In this document: positions 34,470 through 46,684 of the stretch, in pieces
How the letters are laid out: the number at the start of each line of letters is the position of its first letter
Numbering within the stretch: the first letter of the stretch is position 1
Source of the DNA: Nematostella vectensis
Lineage: Eukaryota; Cnidaria; Anthozoa; Actiniaria; Edwardsiidae
Length of the DNA stretch: 64,000 nt
Reading direction: 5' to 3'
NCBI RefSeq assembly: GCF_932526225.1
Contig: NC_064047.1
Span: forward strand, 9,716,494-9,780,493
Program-made: the position numbers and the translations under genes
Notes under the pieces: generated by a model
Databases searched by the model: none
What the model was told of the DNA's origin: nothing
Seen by the model: the letters and a program-made list of their open reading frames with translations, nothing else

Positions 34470-36370
34470 ACATCCTACATACAGCCCAACCCCCCTCCCA
34501 CCACACACACATCTACCCCTCCACACATAGCCTACTACATACACACCATAGCATCCCACGACTATATCAATCAACCCACAACACACCAACTAGCCACACC
34601 CTACACCAGACACTACCCCACAACCAATTCCCCCCCCCTACAAACACCTACATACAGCCCCCTCCCCCACCATACAAACATTTACCCCACAGCACAAAAC
34701 CCAACTACAAACGACCACACCCTATGACCTACCCTACCTACCGACAAACCAACACCTCACGATCACCTAACATCGCAACGATACATTATCACCCACATTT
34801 ACACCATAACCTCACAAATTTTAAATCGACCTCCGCACCACCACCATTTTAACACACACAGACCCATCACGCTAAATTATAAGCCTTATCTACTCCACAT
34901 CTCCCTCACCACCACCCTTACCTATACACCGTACCAATTTTTCCCCACCAACACAGACATTAGCCATCTCCATACCACACCATAATATTATTATTTTTTT
35001 CTCTCTCACCTACCCACCACACACTACCACAACCTATTCTATAGTCCCACTTTATCTCTTCACCACCCCCACCACCTACTAGTCGAACCTATCCACCTTT
35101 TCACGCCGTAATTACATTACTACCATCTCCACTCTACATTACCTTACTAGCCATCCTTCACCATCACCCTCCAACATCACCATACCATATGATCACACCC
35201 ACCTCACTACCACACCACGATTATTCCAAGCCCTAACACAACACCAACACCCACCTAAGCCCCCACACACCTACACATACACTTCCTTCCCCCCCTTACA
35301 CTTTCCTACACTCTCACCTACAATATACACACCTAACACACCCTACACAAGCCAGACCCCTGCCAACACCAAAACCACACACCCCTCCCCCCCCCCATGG
35401 CCACAACACTACTCACCCTACAACACACCAAACCAACCACACCCTACAGCAGCCACTAGTCCTACAACCAGCGCTCCCTCCAACACCACACCCTACACAC
35501 AGCGCAACCCCCTCCCACCACACGCACATCTACCCCTCCACACATAGCCTACTACATACACACCATAGCATCCCACGACTATATCAACCAACCCACAACA
35601 CACCAACCAGCCACACCCTACACCAGACACTACCCCACAACCAATTCCCCCCCCTACAAACACCTACATACAGCCCCCTCCCCACCATACAAACATTTAC
35701 CCCACAGCACAAAACCCAACTACAAACGACCACACCCTATGAGCCACCCTATCTACCCACAAACCAACACCTTACGATCACTTAACACCATAACGATACA
35801 TTATCACCCACATTTACACCATAACCTCACAAATTTAAAATCGACCTCCGCACCACTACCATTTTAAAACACCTACAGACCCATCACGCTAAATTATAAG
35901 CCTTATCTACTCCACATCTCCCTCACCACCACTCTTACCTGTACACCGTACCAATTTTCCCCCACCAACACAGCCATAAGCCATCTCCCTACCACACCAT
36001 ATTATTATTATTTTTTTCTTTTTCACCTACCCACCACACACTACCACAACCTATTCTATAGTCCCACTTTATCTTTTCACCACCCTCCACCACCTACTAG
36101 TCGAACCTATCCACCTTTTCACCGTAATTACATTACTACCATCTCCACTCTACATTACCTTACTAGCCATCCTTCACCATCACCCTCCAACATCACCATA
36201 CCATATGATCACACCCACCTCACTACCACACCACGATTATTCCAAGCCCTAACACAACACCAACACCCACCTAAGCCCCACACACCTACACATACACTTC
36301 CTTCCCCCCCTCACACTTTCCTACACTCTCACCTAAAATATACACACCTAACACACCCTACACAAGCCAT
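34470..36370 (+). repeat. Tandem duplication, period about 1016 bases
   Basis: 34470-35354 and 35487-36370 are near-identical. Matching words such as CCTACTACATACACACCATA lie 1017 bases apart, and ACCTAACACACCCTACAC 1015 apart. Confidence 0.9.
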
Positions 36371-36841
36371 GATCACACCCACCTCACTATCACACCACTT
36401 TAGGCCCCTACGTCTTGGTACGAATACCCGATCCAAACCAAAAAGTTATGTACCATACGGGGAAAGTGCTGTATCACAATCTGTGATCCCAAGACGTACC
36501 CCCTCCCACACCTCACCTCCTTCCCACTCTCCCTCTGATAACAACACACAACCCCCCTCCCTCCCATATTGCTTAAACTCATCATTATAATCTCTCCACA
36601 GCCTTCACCCGCCGTCGCTATGGCACAACAGGACCTGTTGTACGCCCACACGTGTTAACCACTACTGCCACAACCCAATCCACCCACACGCCCACACTCT
36701 AACACCTCAACACCCAACACCCCTTATCATACAGACCCCTCCTACATTGAAGATGATATTTTACTCCAACATGCCTCACCCCCTCACACAACATCTCCTA
36801 CCCATAATTTTCTTGATGACCTCTCCCCCACGCAACTCGAT

Positions 36842-36864
36842 GCCCTACTCGTCATGAGTAGGGC
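36842..36864. repeat. Perfect 9-bp hairpin
   Basis: GCCCTACTC, loop GTCAT, then GAGTAGGGC, followed by CTTTTA. Confidence 0.7.
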
Positions 36865-37858
36865 CTTTTAAGACATCCACTCCAAGCCAGCCAATCATCG
36901 AAGATGATTCACCACTACCAAGACCCTCAAGAACCGACAAACAGCCCCTCTACAGAAATATAACTGATATATATACACTGGATAAAAACTCAGAAGCCAG
37001 CCATCTACAACCATAAACCTACAGGCCCTAACAGAACCGCAAAAGGAATCCTACGAGTCTCCTGTACCACACAGCATATCCACACCAATAAAAACAGTCC
37101 TTCTACAGAAGTACATTCCCGATCCATCGACAACAAGCCACCATCTCCAGCTATAGGCATACCGGCCTCAACAATGACCGTAGAAATACTTCCAAGAGAC
37201 TCCTACGTAACACACGCTACTGCCCTGAATATCCTAACCGGGCTCCTCACCAACACTCTATCCTCCCAGCGTATGTCACCCCGTCATCCTATCTGGCACA
37301 GAACACTTCCAAAATATTCCCGTACAATAGTATAGCCATTCATTGTATTCATCCGCCATATTTTGCCAATTTTGTAAACCAAACCGCAACCAATTTAATA
37401 AATACCCGGATGTACAATAACCGGAACCGGAAACAGCGATATCTATTTTCATCTAATACTCGTATAACCACGGGCGCAATCCCCTCATAACCCCTCACTT
37501 CGCTACATACGGAATACCTCCAAGACAGGCAATCTAAGCTCCGCCAATACACATCTCGGGTATGTACACCCTCCTTTCCACACATCCTATATACTACCCA
37601 CCACATCAAGACACCCGTATTCTCTCCCCTTCCCGCTACATGCATAAGTTCCCACACTTATTTATCATTTAGTCCACCCCATAAGGCCGCTAGCCAGGAC
37701 CATCACATGCACCATTTTGTCCACTACACACTTCTCACTCCTAGCTTAGCCTCTATCCACTTTTTTTCTCTTTACCTCATTCCCCTGCGCGCTACTTTTT
37801 ACTCATTGCATGCATACGCTTCACTAGAGGCATTACTAACGAGCGTGTAGGGGCGGGT

Positions 37859-37890
37859 GATGAAGCGTGTTATCATTCGAAACACGCTTC
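37859..37890. repeat. 12-bp hairpin
   Basis: ATGAAGCGTGTT and its complement AACACGCTTCAT flank a 9-base loop, in a short stretch of normal composition within the C-rich zone. Confidence 0.65.
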
Positions 37891-38795
37891 ATATACGAAT
37901 CGTCTCCCTAGTTTTTCCCCTTTTTACTCCCACCATCATCGCCGCTTCTCCCCTAACTTTCCCCTAAGTTTCCCCGCTTTATTCTCCAGGTTCGTATATG
38001 ACCAACCAATAGACCTCGCCCCCTGATGAGAAGTCTTGGTTGGCGTTATATGCCTTTAGTTCTACATTTCGCAGAGCTCTTTGAAATGACCTAAACACTT
38101 TTGTCTTATTGGTTTGTTTTGTTATGTTTATTTTGCATATACATGCCAGTTGTTTTCTTCATGCCTTTGCCTTTTCCCCTTATCTCTTACCACTGATTAT
38201 CGCTTCATCTGGGGTAAACTATCCTTCCTGTCTTGTTAACGTTTCAGCGTCATCTCCACTCTCACCGCGCTCCCTTTGTCTTCATCTTCTTCTCGCCGTT
38301 TTACTAGCATCATTTTCCATTGTCCGCAATACTTCCTTTTACCGCTACAGTATTTTATATTTTTTCTCTGCGTTTTCGCAACACTCATTCAATCTCTATT
38401 ATTATTTAATTTCGCCTGTCAATCATACCACTTACACACTTCATTAGATACATACATCCACACATACCTCACCCTCTCCATTACCGCTCACCATTTCCTC
38501 TCTACAATCTAAACACTTTTCTTTCTCTTATCCTACATATTACTTTCCTACCCTACACACAACACACTTTCTCAAAAACACTACACAGTCTCGTCACAAT
38601 ATCCCTGCTCATCATTCTGTTCACACTCGCATTATCCCCCTTCATCAGATTTCACTAATGCCGCCATCACCTCTTCACATCCGCTACACAACACTCGCCA
38701 CAAGTTACCGATTTTAACTGTTTCAATCTCCACATAATACCATATTTACTAACTACCTTCTCCATTCAACAACAAAAAAAACCCCGAAGTATTGT

Positions 38796-39045
38796 GTTCG
38801 AATTTAATATTTTTAAGTCACGTTGTTTAGAAATCGAGTCGCTGTTAACCCTTTATTATGCTTCAAGAATTGCAAGTATTTCTTCTGCTTTCCCTTTGTC
38901 CATTACCGCAATTCCGTGGGGTTGATTTCGGGGACTCCTCGGTATCGTTTCGGGTCCGTGGATCAGTTGGGGTACTTTTGAGGATCATTTCGGGTCCTGG
39001 GATCGTTTTCGGGTCCTGGGATCATTACGGCTCCTGTACAAAGAA
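38796..39045 (+). repeat. Dispersed repeat E, copy 1
   Basis: GAAGTATTGTGTTCGAATTT through TCCTGTACA is almost identical to 44868-45118 and inverted at 43914-44060. It contains an internal tandem of TCGGGTCCTGGGATCATT. Confidence 0.9.
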
Positions 39046-39139
39046 CTTTTCTAGCATGAAGATAATGCTTTTCAGAATTAGTCGTTTTCCAGATGATGGA
39101 CAAATTGAGCGCGTATGCAAGGCTTTGATCGGTTTAAAG

Positions 39140-39336
39140 GTGCCGACCATTTGACTTTTGAGGGGGGGGGGATTGATGTTTTTGGCTGCGCAGGGTATTT
39201 TCAAAGTATTTGGAGTGCAATAATTTTTTTTTACCGATGCAGGATATTTTTTTTCGTCCACCAATTGGTGCAGGATATATTTTTTTTTTTGTAAAATCAT
39301 CCCCCCCCCCCTCAATAGTCAAATGGTCGGCCCCTA
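39140..39336. mobile_element. MITE J with GTGCCGACCATTTGAC ends
   Basis: The inverted ends (GCCGACCATTTGACT and AGTCAAATGGTCGGC) enclose runs of G, T and C. The related segment at 46685-46870 lacks this insertion. Confidence 0.75.
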
Positions 39337-39539
39337 AATTTACAACCTTCTTGCAAATATATGCAGCTGTTCAAACTACAGGCTTTATTGTAAAATGTGC
39401 AAAAGAGGTTCAGAAACTTGCAAGGCGGCTGTAAACTAACTTGTCAAACGACCTTCAGAGGTAGCAAATGGTATTGGCGGCCATTGGCGAGCATGGGTGG
39501 ACTTCGAGTTTGTATCATCTTCGAGCATTTTGATAAAAA

Positions 39540-39770
39540 AAATGGCGAGCAACAAGCAACAAACAAATAAAAAATATTTGGCGAGCATTTTTAAAAACAA
39601 AAACACAAAACAAATATTCCCAATTTTAATAAAGGATCGATTAGGTATCGCCGAGGTAAAGTTGAGTGAGGCTGCCATTGACCTGCTTGCTTTAGTTATT
39701 TTTAACATGAAACAGTTGGTCGTGTTGCCAGACAGATTAAGACACACATAAATTCAGTGACTTAAAAAAG
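39540..39770 (+). repeat. Duplicated segment with MASNKQQ frame
   Basis: Matches 45715-45860 in inverted orientation, including a short frame starting MASNKQQTNKKYLASIFKNK (MASNEQQ in the other copy). The frames diverge after about 30 codons, so coding is doubtful. The part from 39710 on resembles 48325-48400. Confidence 0.6.
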
Positions 39771-40554
39771 AGAGAATTGGAGCATTCTCTTTTTCAGAAA
39801 ACGAACATTGCGAGAGCCGAAATTACGGCTAAAATTTGATAGATGCTTCGAAGATTCTAGGGATCTTTTGCACCCCCTGCTTCCCGAATCCTTGCTACAC
39901 GCTCCATCATCAGTAACAATGAGCATATGCATGAACTTGAAAATAAACTTGATTATCGTGTATGCATCCCCGTTCCAAAAATTCGGGTTTCTCTTTCGTA
40001 AGAACAAGTCGTACAAGGTTCAAGGCTGATGTGCTCACGTAATTATTGTCAAAGTGCGCAATAACATTATATTTCAACCTCAATATTTTTACGGTAACTC
40101 TATAAAATAGGTAAAGCAAGAACTTACATCAACTCTACACCTCTATTTTGATGGCCTGACAAACTATATTCATGGTGTAAGCTACATTGTTTCTATTTCG
40201 GGTATTGGTAACCTCGCCTGCTAGACTAAAGAGGTCAGGTCGTGCTATCATGTACTAAGTCACGTACTTACAGGAACAACACCCCTTTGAAGATTATGGA
40301 AGTGTTTTAAATTTATCTCTCGTATATGGTTCTGTGGTTCCTGCGGTCACATGAATCCCGTTTTCTCGGCCACTTTTAACCACAAATCCAGTTTCCCTTT
40401 TTTCACAAAAATCTCGTTTCCAGGTCTTAAATTAAGACGAGCTGTTTCCGTTTTAAACATTCGGGATCCTGTCATACAGAAAATCTCGCTGTTTTTCAGG
40501 GTTATATATGTTCTTTGATTGCGGCAATTGATCCCCCATTGTTCTTTCCACAGA

Positions 40555-41931
40555 ATGAACATCAGAATTCTAGCGGTCACCGTCCTACTGGCGTTACTCG
40601 CCCCATCCGTCACACATGCTATCATCAAATCATGGGACACAGGAAGTGGGACAATTTACCGTCTCCATGTCACGCAAGATGTGGCCATAGAAAGTCCCTC
40701 TGGCAACCACAATAACCTGCCTTACCTTCTCGTCGGCAAGCACCCACGATACCCCAACAAGCGCTCTCTGTTGCAGTTTGAAAGCCCCCCGAGATCTGGT
40801 TGCCAAATCCAATGGGCAAAGATGTACATGTACTTTGTATACGCGCACAAGGCTAGCTGGCATTCACCTCATCAGGCACCCTACCTTAACCGGGACATCA
40901 TGATTCACCGAGTGCTGAAGCCATGGAACGAGGGTCAAGCGAATACCAGATACAGGTATGCCCTTCTCAACCACCTTTGAAATATCAACAAATCGCAGAC
41001 TCTGTTGTGTGTAACGCAATGCATGCACGTAATTAGGGAGGGGGTCAGTTTATTTTCTAGGCAGCGTAATCTTGGCCAGTGTTTTTCAGTTTTCAGTAAG
41101 AAAATAAAAAATAAAAACATTTATTGTTTGATCAAATTTCGTTAAGTAGCACCTCTTATAAAATTAAAGATACTCGTCTTAGGATGCTCAATAGCCATTA
41201 TACTAAGATGTTCCCAAGATTATTAGCGGGCTTAAAGCCCCATCTACACTAACAATATTTAGTTGACAACTAGATTTGTTGGCTTCTACACTAGCAATTT
41301 TTCATGAGTGACAATTTTAAATTGCCGAGAAAAAGCAAACCTGCTAGCTTTTGAGCAACTATAGTTGCCATATAAAAATTGCCGACTTTGCTCCTTCTAC
41401 ACTAGCAAATAAAAATTGTCACATAAAAATTGTCAACTAAAAGTTGCTAGTGTAGATGGAGCTTAAGATTTATGACAGGATGAGGACGACGCACACGCGG
41501 GATGCGGAATCTCTCCGCGCGTTGAAAAAGAAACATGGTATTGCACGTTGGAATCTAGCGTGCTATCAGTAAATTTTGAAGTCCCTATTATTTGTGTTGG
41601 CAATGGCACTCATTAACTTTTATATCAAAATTCTGACTTTCTTTTTAGGATGTCAAATTATCCCTGGAGCCAACTTTACCTTGGTTTAGACGGCACTGAT
41701 GCAGAGAACATGCCCCAGTCTCCCTCAACCACCATGTTCTCGTACAGACCAAGTGGCTTTGTAGAGTTTGACGTCACAAGAGCCGTGAAGGACTGGGCGG
41801 GAGGGTCGCCCAATTACGGCTTGGTTGTCAGAGTAAAAGATGAAAGTGTTGACGGCAGAGGGCTGAGGTTTGCAAGTAATGCTGATCCAGATAGCCAGCA
41901 TCACGCCTTCATTCATGTGAAGTGTGCTTAA
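40555..41931 (+). CDS. Secreted DNRLRE (CBM96-like) protein, copy 1, 227 aa
   Basis: Two coding exons: 40555-40955 and 41649-41931, joined AG/G (Arg) with donor GTATGC and acceptor TTTTTAG. Residues 1-22 are a signal peptide (ILAVTVLLALLAPSVTHA). The mature part fits the DNRLRE/CBM96 beta-helix module: YLLVGKHPRYPNKRSLLQFE, MYMYFVYAHK, HRVLKPWNEGQAN, GFVEFDVTRAVKDWAGG, NYGLVVRV, RGLRFAS. The protein is probably extracellular and may bind carbohydrate, by family. A 3' splice site (TTCCACAG, 40553) just before the ATG implies a 5' non-coding exon. That exon, found with a TATA box in copy 2, is missing upstream here. The intron holds a MITE (41231-41466). Confidence 0.85.
41231..41466. mobile_element. 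MITE H in DNRLRE copy 1 intron
   Basis: The left end CTTAAAGCCCCATCTACACT and the right end, complement of CTTAAGCTCCATCTACACTA, are inverted. The interior is made of ACTAGCAA and AAAATTGTC words. The copy 2 intron lacks it. Confidence 0.8.
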
Positions 41932-41983
41932 GATTAGAGAGCCACTGTAACGAAATGTTACTTGTCACGCAATTTAGCGATTC

Positions 41984-42026
41984 GAGTAATGCTGACCGAA
42001 ATAGCAAGCATGTGAAGTGTGCTTAA
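41984..42026 (+). pseudogene. Truncated second copy of the DNRLRE last exon end
   Basis: CGAGTAATGCTGACCGAAAT and AGCAAGCA, then TGTGAAGTGTGCTTAA, repeat the end of the coding exon. The text is closer to copy 2 (GCTGACCGAGATAGCAAGCG) than to copy 1's own exon, and about 15 bases are missing inside. Confidence 0.8.
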
Positions 42027-42229
42027 ACAGCCTCTGACAGCCGCCACTTTGTCATCCTAGCAAAACACCAAGTGCGATAAAGCTTATTTTCGATTGAATT
42101 TGATGAATAAAGTGAATAAAGTAAAAAACTTTGTGCGTTTTTTTTTTTTTTTTTTTTTTTTTTTGAGATTTTATTACAATATGTGCAATGAAAACAATAA
42201 CAGAGGTGTGGCTCACAAGGGCTATTTAA
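42023..42229 (+). mobile_element. MITE family F, copy 2, in DNRLRE copy 1 3' region
   Basis: Runs from TTAAACAGCCTCTGACAGCC to GTGTGGCTCACAAGGGCTAT then TTAA. It is flanked by TTAA on both sides and includes a T-run of about 28. Beyond it, the 3' untranslated text shared with copy 2 resumes at about 42238. Confidence 0.8.
42106..42120 (+). promoter_or_regulatory. Two AATAAA signals inside MITE F
   Basis: AATAAA at 42106-42111 and 42115-42120 are the first such signals after the copy 1 stop codon. Both lie within the MITE. Confidence 0.65.
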
Positions 42230-42719
42230 TATTATGTAGTCCCGGTCACGAAATGTTTCTTGTTACGCGAGTTGTGTCAGGCAATTTAGCAATTCGATCA
42301 CGGAAGCGCATAATAATAATACATTGTAAATACAGGGACTATGGCGTTTCCAAGGACCAGGCTATTTTTAGACGCGCGGGCACAAACGGGCCAATCAGCT
42401 ACGTTGACGTTGGTCGCGCGCGCGAGTGACGTGAGGCTGCACGCGAAAATGCAGTTAGCAAGAATACTTTTTTTAATCCATCATCCGTCGGTTTTGTTTT
42501 GTTTTGTTTACCTTAATAATTGCAAGCTAAAATTTAAAGTCGTAGATAGGGTTAGATTTAAAATAAAGAGAAGAGCAACAAAAGTCAAAGTACCAAAGGT
42601 AGCTTTTCTTTTGTCTGAGACTGCACATGCAGCTGAGCTCAGCCGTTTGTGATTATAAATAAAAAGAAGACCAAACAGCGACGTTTCTGGATCAGAAGTA
42701 GATGCAATTGTCCATGGAG

Positions 42720-43645
42720 AAAATGTTAATTAATAAAATGAAGGACAAAAACAGAAGCGAGATTTTGTCAACGTTTCGGACTTTATTGAGTCCTTCTTCA
42801 GGGCGGTTACATAAAGTCAGTCGCATCACGCGTATAAATGTAGTTGTGAACGATGCGCGCGTGCTCACGCTCTGAAGAATACATGAGATGATTCTTTTCT
42901 AAGTTGGAAAAGGGGGAATGTACAAATGAAAGTTATGGATAACTAAATAACTATTGAACTAGAGGACTACCTAGTAAATGTTTAAAAAAAAAACGTATTG
43001 TTTCCCTACTCTACTAATAAAAGGGGGGGGGGGGGGGGGGGGGAGATTAGAGTTCAGAAAGCGCCTAGAGTTCTTCCCGCAGGTTGAGACTTTTAGATGT
43101 GACTGTTTTCAGCTTGTCAATCCAGTATCCTTGGACGTTGATCAGATCTTCTGCGCGGGATACTTTCTTGGTGCCCTTGATGGTAACATCCTGGAGGCCG
43201 CCAGTCCTATGCTCGGGTTGAAATGGGCGGCAACAGGGTCGCTCTCTCCGTACTTCTGCCAGTTGTTTATGGTGCACTTGGGGGTGCGAATACATGAAGA
43301 GGCTTACTTGTTTCTCCAACGTATTGTTTCTAGCAACGTTTGCACGCAATCAGGTGCACCATATTGCAAGTTTTACAGCTGAGAGCACTGTTGATGTTAT
43401 ATTGCTTGCCGGTAGAAGTACTGGAGAATACCCTGTTGTGTGTACAAAAGCACACATTCCACACCTTTTGTCGCCACATGGTGTCAAGCCCGGTGGATCT
43501 TTGTTCTTCCTGTGGAAGACGTGTCCTTACAAAAATATCACGTAGGCTGGGAGGGCGTCTGAACGCCACCACCATTGGAGATTCTTGTACAATGTTTCGC
43601 ATGCGCTCTGACACCCACAAGATAGGGAGGGCGTCTCGTGTGATC
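42720..43645 (-). mobile_element. Penelope-like element 3' fragment (GIY-YIG region)
   Basis: Minus-strand frames contain FRRPPSLRDIFVR, a Cys-rich CKTCNMVHLIACKRC, then in a shifted frame QYVGETSKPL (the GIY-YIG-type motif), and later an R-AED-x3-VQGYWIDKLKT segment. This order is that of the Penelope-element endonuclease domain. At least one frameshift separates the pieces, so the fragment is dead. A tail-like CAACGTTTCGGACTTTATTG lies at about 42770. A long poly-G run interrupts at about 43023. Confidence 0.7.
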
Positions 43646-43913
43646 TTGTGAGCATTCCTAAATGCAGGGTGGTATGTTGCCGCCTATTTCAACCCGAGCA
43701 ATGCACATAGCCTCCAGGGGCCGGGGCCTGAAAGGTCAGAAGATTTCATCTGTCGATAGGAGTTATACGTATGATAAATTCGCTTAGTGGTGAATACCCG
43801 ACCAATAAAATCTGGTGCATGAAAGCAAAGTTATCCCTCCGATAGCTATCGGTAGATGAGCGACAAGAAAACTGGTTTGACGAGTAAATTGTACACAGGA
43901 AACCCGGTAAATC

Positions 43914-44060
43914 TGTACAGGACCCGAAATGATCCCAGGACCCGAAACGATCCCAGGACCCGAAATGATCCCCAAAAGTACCCCAACTGATCCCGGGACC
44001 CGAAACGATCCCCAAGAGTTCCCGAAATGAACCCCAAGGAATTGCAGTAATGGACAAACA
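43914..44060 (-). repeat. Dispersed repeat E, inverted copy 2
   Basis: Complement of the TCGGGTCCTGGGATCATT array and the flanking text of copies 1 and 3. Confidence 0.85.
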
Positions 44061-44489
44061 AAAGGAATGTGAAAGGATTGGCTTTCAGTTTTAACAACAT
44101 ATGAAACATTTTAGCGTCATTTTTGTTACTTATTTTGTTACCAGAAATTTGAATTAACTAAAACCATAGTATTGAGATTTTTATATACGACTGCGCGGGA
44201 AATACAGCTTTCGACAGCTTGGTTGAGTCAGCAGTTGGGGTCAAATAAAAATTCTCGTGATGGTAATTTGAAGAACCAGGCGTGAATAAATAATTTATAA
44301 ATAACAAGTCATAAAAGAAAGTCTCCACAGATTAGACATGCCTTTGCTTTCCCGTAGAAAAATGTTTGTTTGTGTTCGGTGAATGAAAGACCTATCATAA
44401 AGAGAGATAGAGAGAAATCATGCAGTGGTGTACGCACTACTACAGAAATTCAAAACTCACATATTGCTTTCAACAAAAGCCACATCTCT

Positions 44490-44745
44490 TAATATTTTGC
44501 AACGGTAGTAAAAGGGTTGTTCGAGTGCATTACTCAGTCTGCTTTTGTCATTCCATCTTCTCGGCCAAACCGGCTGTCGGTAAATATTCGCCCGTGTGAA
44601 CATGGATTTCGTGGTGAAAAACACGTTTGGTTGCCAAATTAATATAGGTATTTTTAGGGATGATGTTTACCGGGAACGAGATTTATAGTGTCAGAGTCAT
44701 GTGTTGGGACTGCAAATGTTTCGAAGGTCAAAAGTTTGGTTGTTC
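44490..44745 (+). repeat. Dispersed repeat D, copy 2
   Basis: Matches 28850-29122 through TCAAAAGTTTGGTTGTTC. Confidence 0.8.
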
Positions 44746-44867
44746 TGAGCAAGGCTGTGCTTTGGCTGTGCTATGTTTATTTTGTACTCCTTTCAGTAGC
44801 AATTTAAAGTTGTGTATTTGTTTTGGACTCTGTTTATGGGTTTAACGCCGGGCAATGTAATAAATAG

Positions 44868-45118
44868 AAGTATTGTGTTCGAATTTAATATTTTTAAGTC
44901 ACGTTGTTTAGAAATCGAGTCGCTGTTAACCCTTTATTATGCTTCAAGAATTGCAAGTATTTCTTCTGCTTTCCCTTTGTCCATTACCGCAATTCCGTGG
45001 GGTTGATTTCGGGGACTCCTCGGTACCGTTTCGGGTCCCGGGATCAGTTGGGGTACTTTTGGGGATCACTTCGGGTCCTGGGATCGTTTCGGGTTCTGGG
45101 ATCATTTCGGGTCCTGTA
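44868..45118 (+). repeat. Dispersed repeat E, copy 3
   Basis: Nearly identical to 38796-39045. Confidence 0.9.
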
Positions 45119-45714
45119 CAAATCAGCAAATATGAGCCCAGCTTTACCTTGAGTTTCGTTTTATTTCACCGGAGAATCTTCATAACATCTCTTTAGGTGG
45201 TCTGCAATCGCCTCAAATTCAGCCCCAAATTTGTTTTCAACTGGTTAAAAAAGCGCAAGTTTGACTTGCATGCAAGTTCCGCAGTGCGATATCATCAAAC
45301 AAATTCTCTTGGAATGCGGGTTGATTTTCGATTTTTGTCAATTATCATTCTTATTTCGCTCCCCCAAAAAATTCAAATAAATATTTCGTGTCGCACTCCG
45401 GCTAGATTTTATTTAAAATAACTAAGGAATGTGCGTAGCAATTTTTATATCGGTAGCTTGCAAAGTCGCGGAGAAATTCGCCACGAAGTCGACTTGACTC
45501 GATTTGACAAGTTCGCGTGTTCGCGGGTATCAGATTTCGCATTTTCCCACGGATTGGCTCGAAAATATTTTTTCTATAAACCTGAGTAACTTCCTTAACT
45601 TATCCTAAAGTTTCAAAGGAATTCGGCTATTTGTGAAGATATTATTGCAGCTTGGTAAACTTGGTAAACAGAGAATATAGTCTCCGGTAGTAACTAGTAA
45701 CTAAAGCAAGCAGA

Positions 45715-45860
45715 TCAATGACAGCCTTACCTCGATACCACACTCGATCCTTTAGTAAAATTGGAAATATTTTTGTGTTTTTGTTTTTAAAAATGCTCGC
45801 CAAATATTTTTTGTTTGTTTGTTGCTCGTTGCTCGCCATTTTTTTTTTTTTTTTTTCAAA
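45715..45860 (-). repeat. Inverted copy of the 39540-39770 segment
   Basis: Complement of AAAAATATTTGGCGAGCATT and neighbouring text, with an added poly-T tract. Confidence 0.75.
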
Positions 45861-45959
45861 ATGCTCGCTGCTCGAAGATAATCCAAATTTAACGTCACCG
45901 CTAGGGACGGTAATTTCAGTTAATGGAGCCGGAACAAGGCTCAAAGGTCACTCATAAAT

Positions 45960-46400
45960 TATATCGTACGGGTACACGTATCATGCTACGATAGCACAGG
46001 TATTACTCAATATGTTTCAAGTGAGATACCTTACTATACACGTTCTTAATTCTTATTGGTCGCTCTCTACCTATATAAAGGGCCACACCTAAAGTAAAGT
46101 CATTCGCTCTTTCGCTCAATAAGCTACGAGTACTGAAAAGAAACAGTTGCCTACCCTCCCTCCCTTTTACTGACAGGTTTCTTGGTGTGTACAGGCAGTG
46201 TTAGCTTGGAGATCAACTGTAAACAAGCATTAACTTAGTCATTGCTTTATTATTGAAATAAACCGGGGAGTATCTCCGAGAGTCTGCGGCTAGTTCTGTC
46301 TGACGACTTCCCCAAGCGGGGTTTGTTTGCTATAAAGTGTGCTTGTGCGTTTGTGGACCAGCCAATACTCTCGTCCGATCCTTCACGCGGAGTGAGGGGA
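45960..46400 (+). mobile_element. Possible solo LTR
   Basis: A TATA box (CCTATATAAAGG, about 46070) is followed about 195 bases later by GAAATAAACCGGGGAG and a GT-rich stretch, as in an LTR with promoter and poly(A) signal. No internal region, primer-binding site or second LTR was found, and the edges are uncertain. Confidence 0.35.
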
Positions 46401-46684
46401 GATGAGTGAGGCCTAAAGGTCATATGCTTACACTACAGTTGCTACGTCACGCGCTAGTCGTCACGTCACGCTAACTCGTTTTCGATCGGTCTGGCTCCCT
46501 CCCCCCCCCCCCCCCCCCCCCCCCATATTCTGCCATAATCCTGCCTAGTGTATTTATTGCGTTGCAAAGCGGGCATTTCCTTTTCACGCGTAAAGCGACA
46601 TTAACAAAAAGTCAAAGTACTCGTACTCGCAAACAATTATGGCCGTGCACCCAAGTTCGCCAATGATCGCCAAGACTATTTGCT

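Larger units (their letters stand above)
34435..37700. repeat. G-depleted A/C-rich block
   Basis: The plus strand is dominated by CACC, ACACAC and CCTAC words with G nearly absent for long stretches. The open frames are low-complexity Thr/Pro/His strings, not genes. From 36370 on the composition is slightly more mixed. A pyrimidine-rich zone continues to about 38790. The block starts just beyond the 5-kb transposon. Confidence 0.75.

Noticed and set aside
34356..34852. Overlapping Thr/Pro/His-rich open frames
   Set aside because: Open only because the A/C-rich sequence lacks stop-forming G and T; the duplicated copy does not conserve the frame.
36842..36870. Hairpin plus T-run resembling a bacterial intrinsic terminator
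   Set aside because: The window is eukaryotic; a 9-bp stem with a short mixed T tract has no expected terminator role here.
39497..39751. MASNKQQ frame shared by two duplicated segments
   Set aside because: The second copy is inverted and loses the frame after about 30 codons; conservation is explained by DNA-level duplication.
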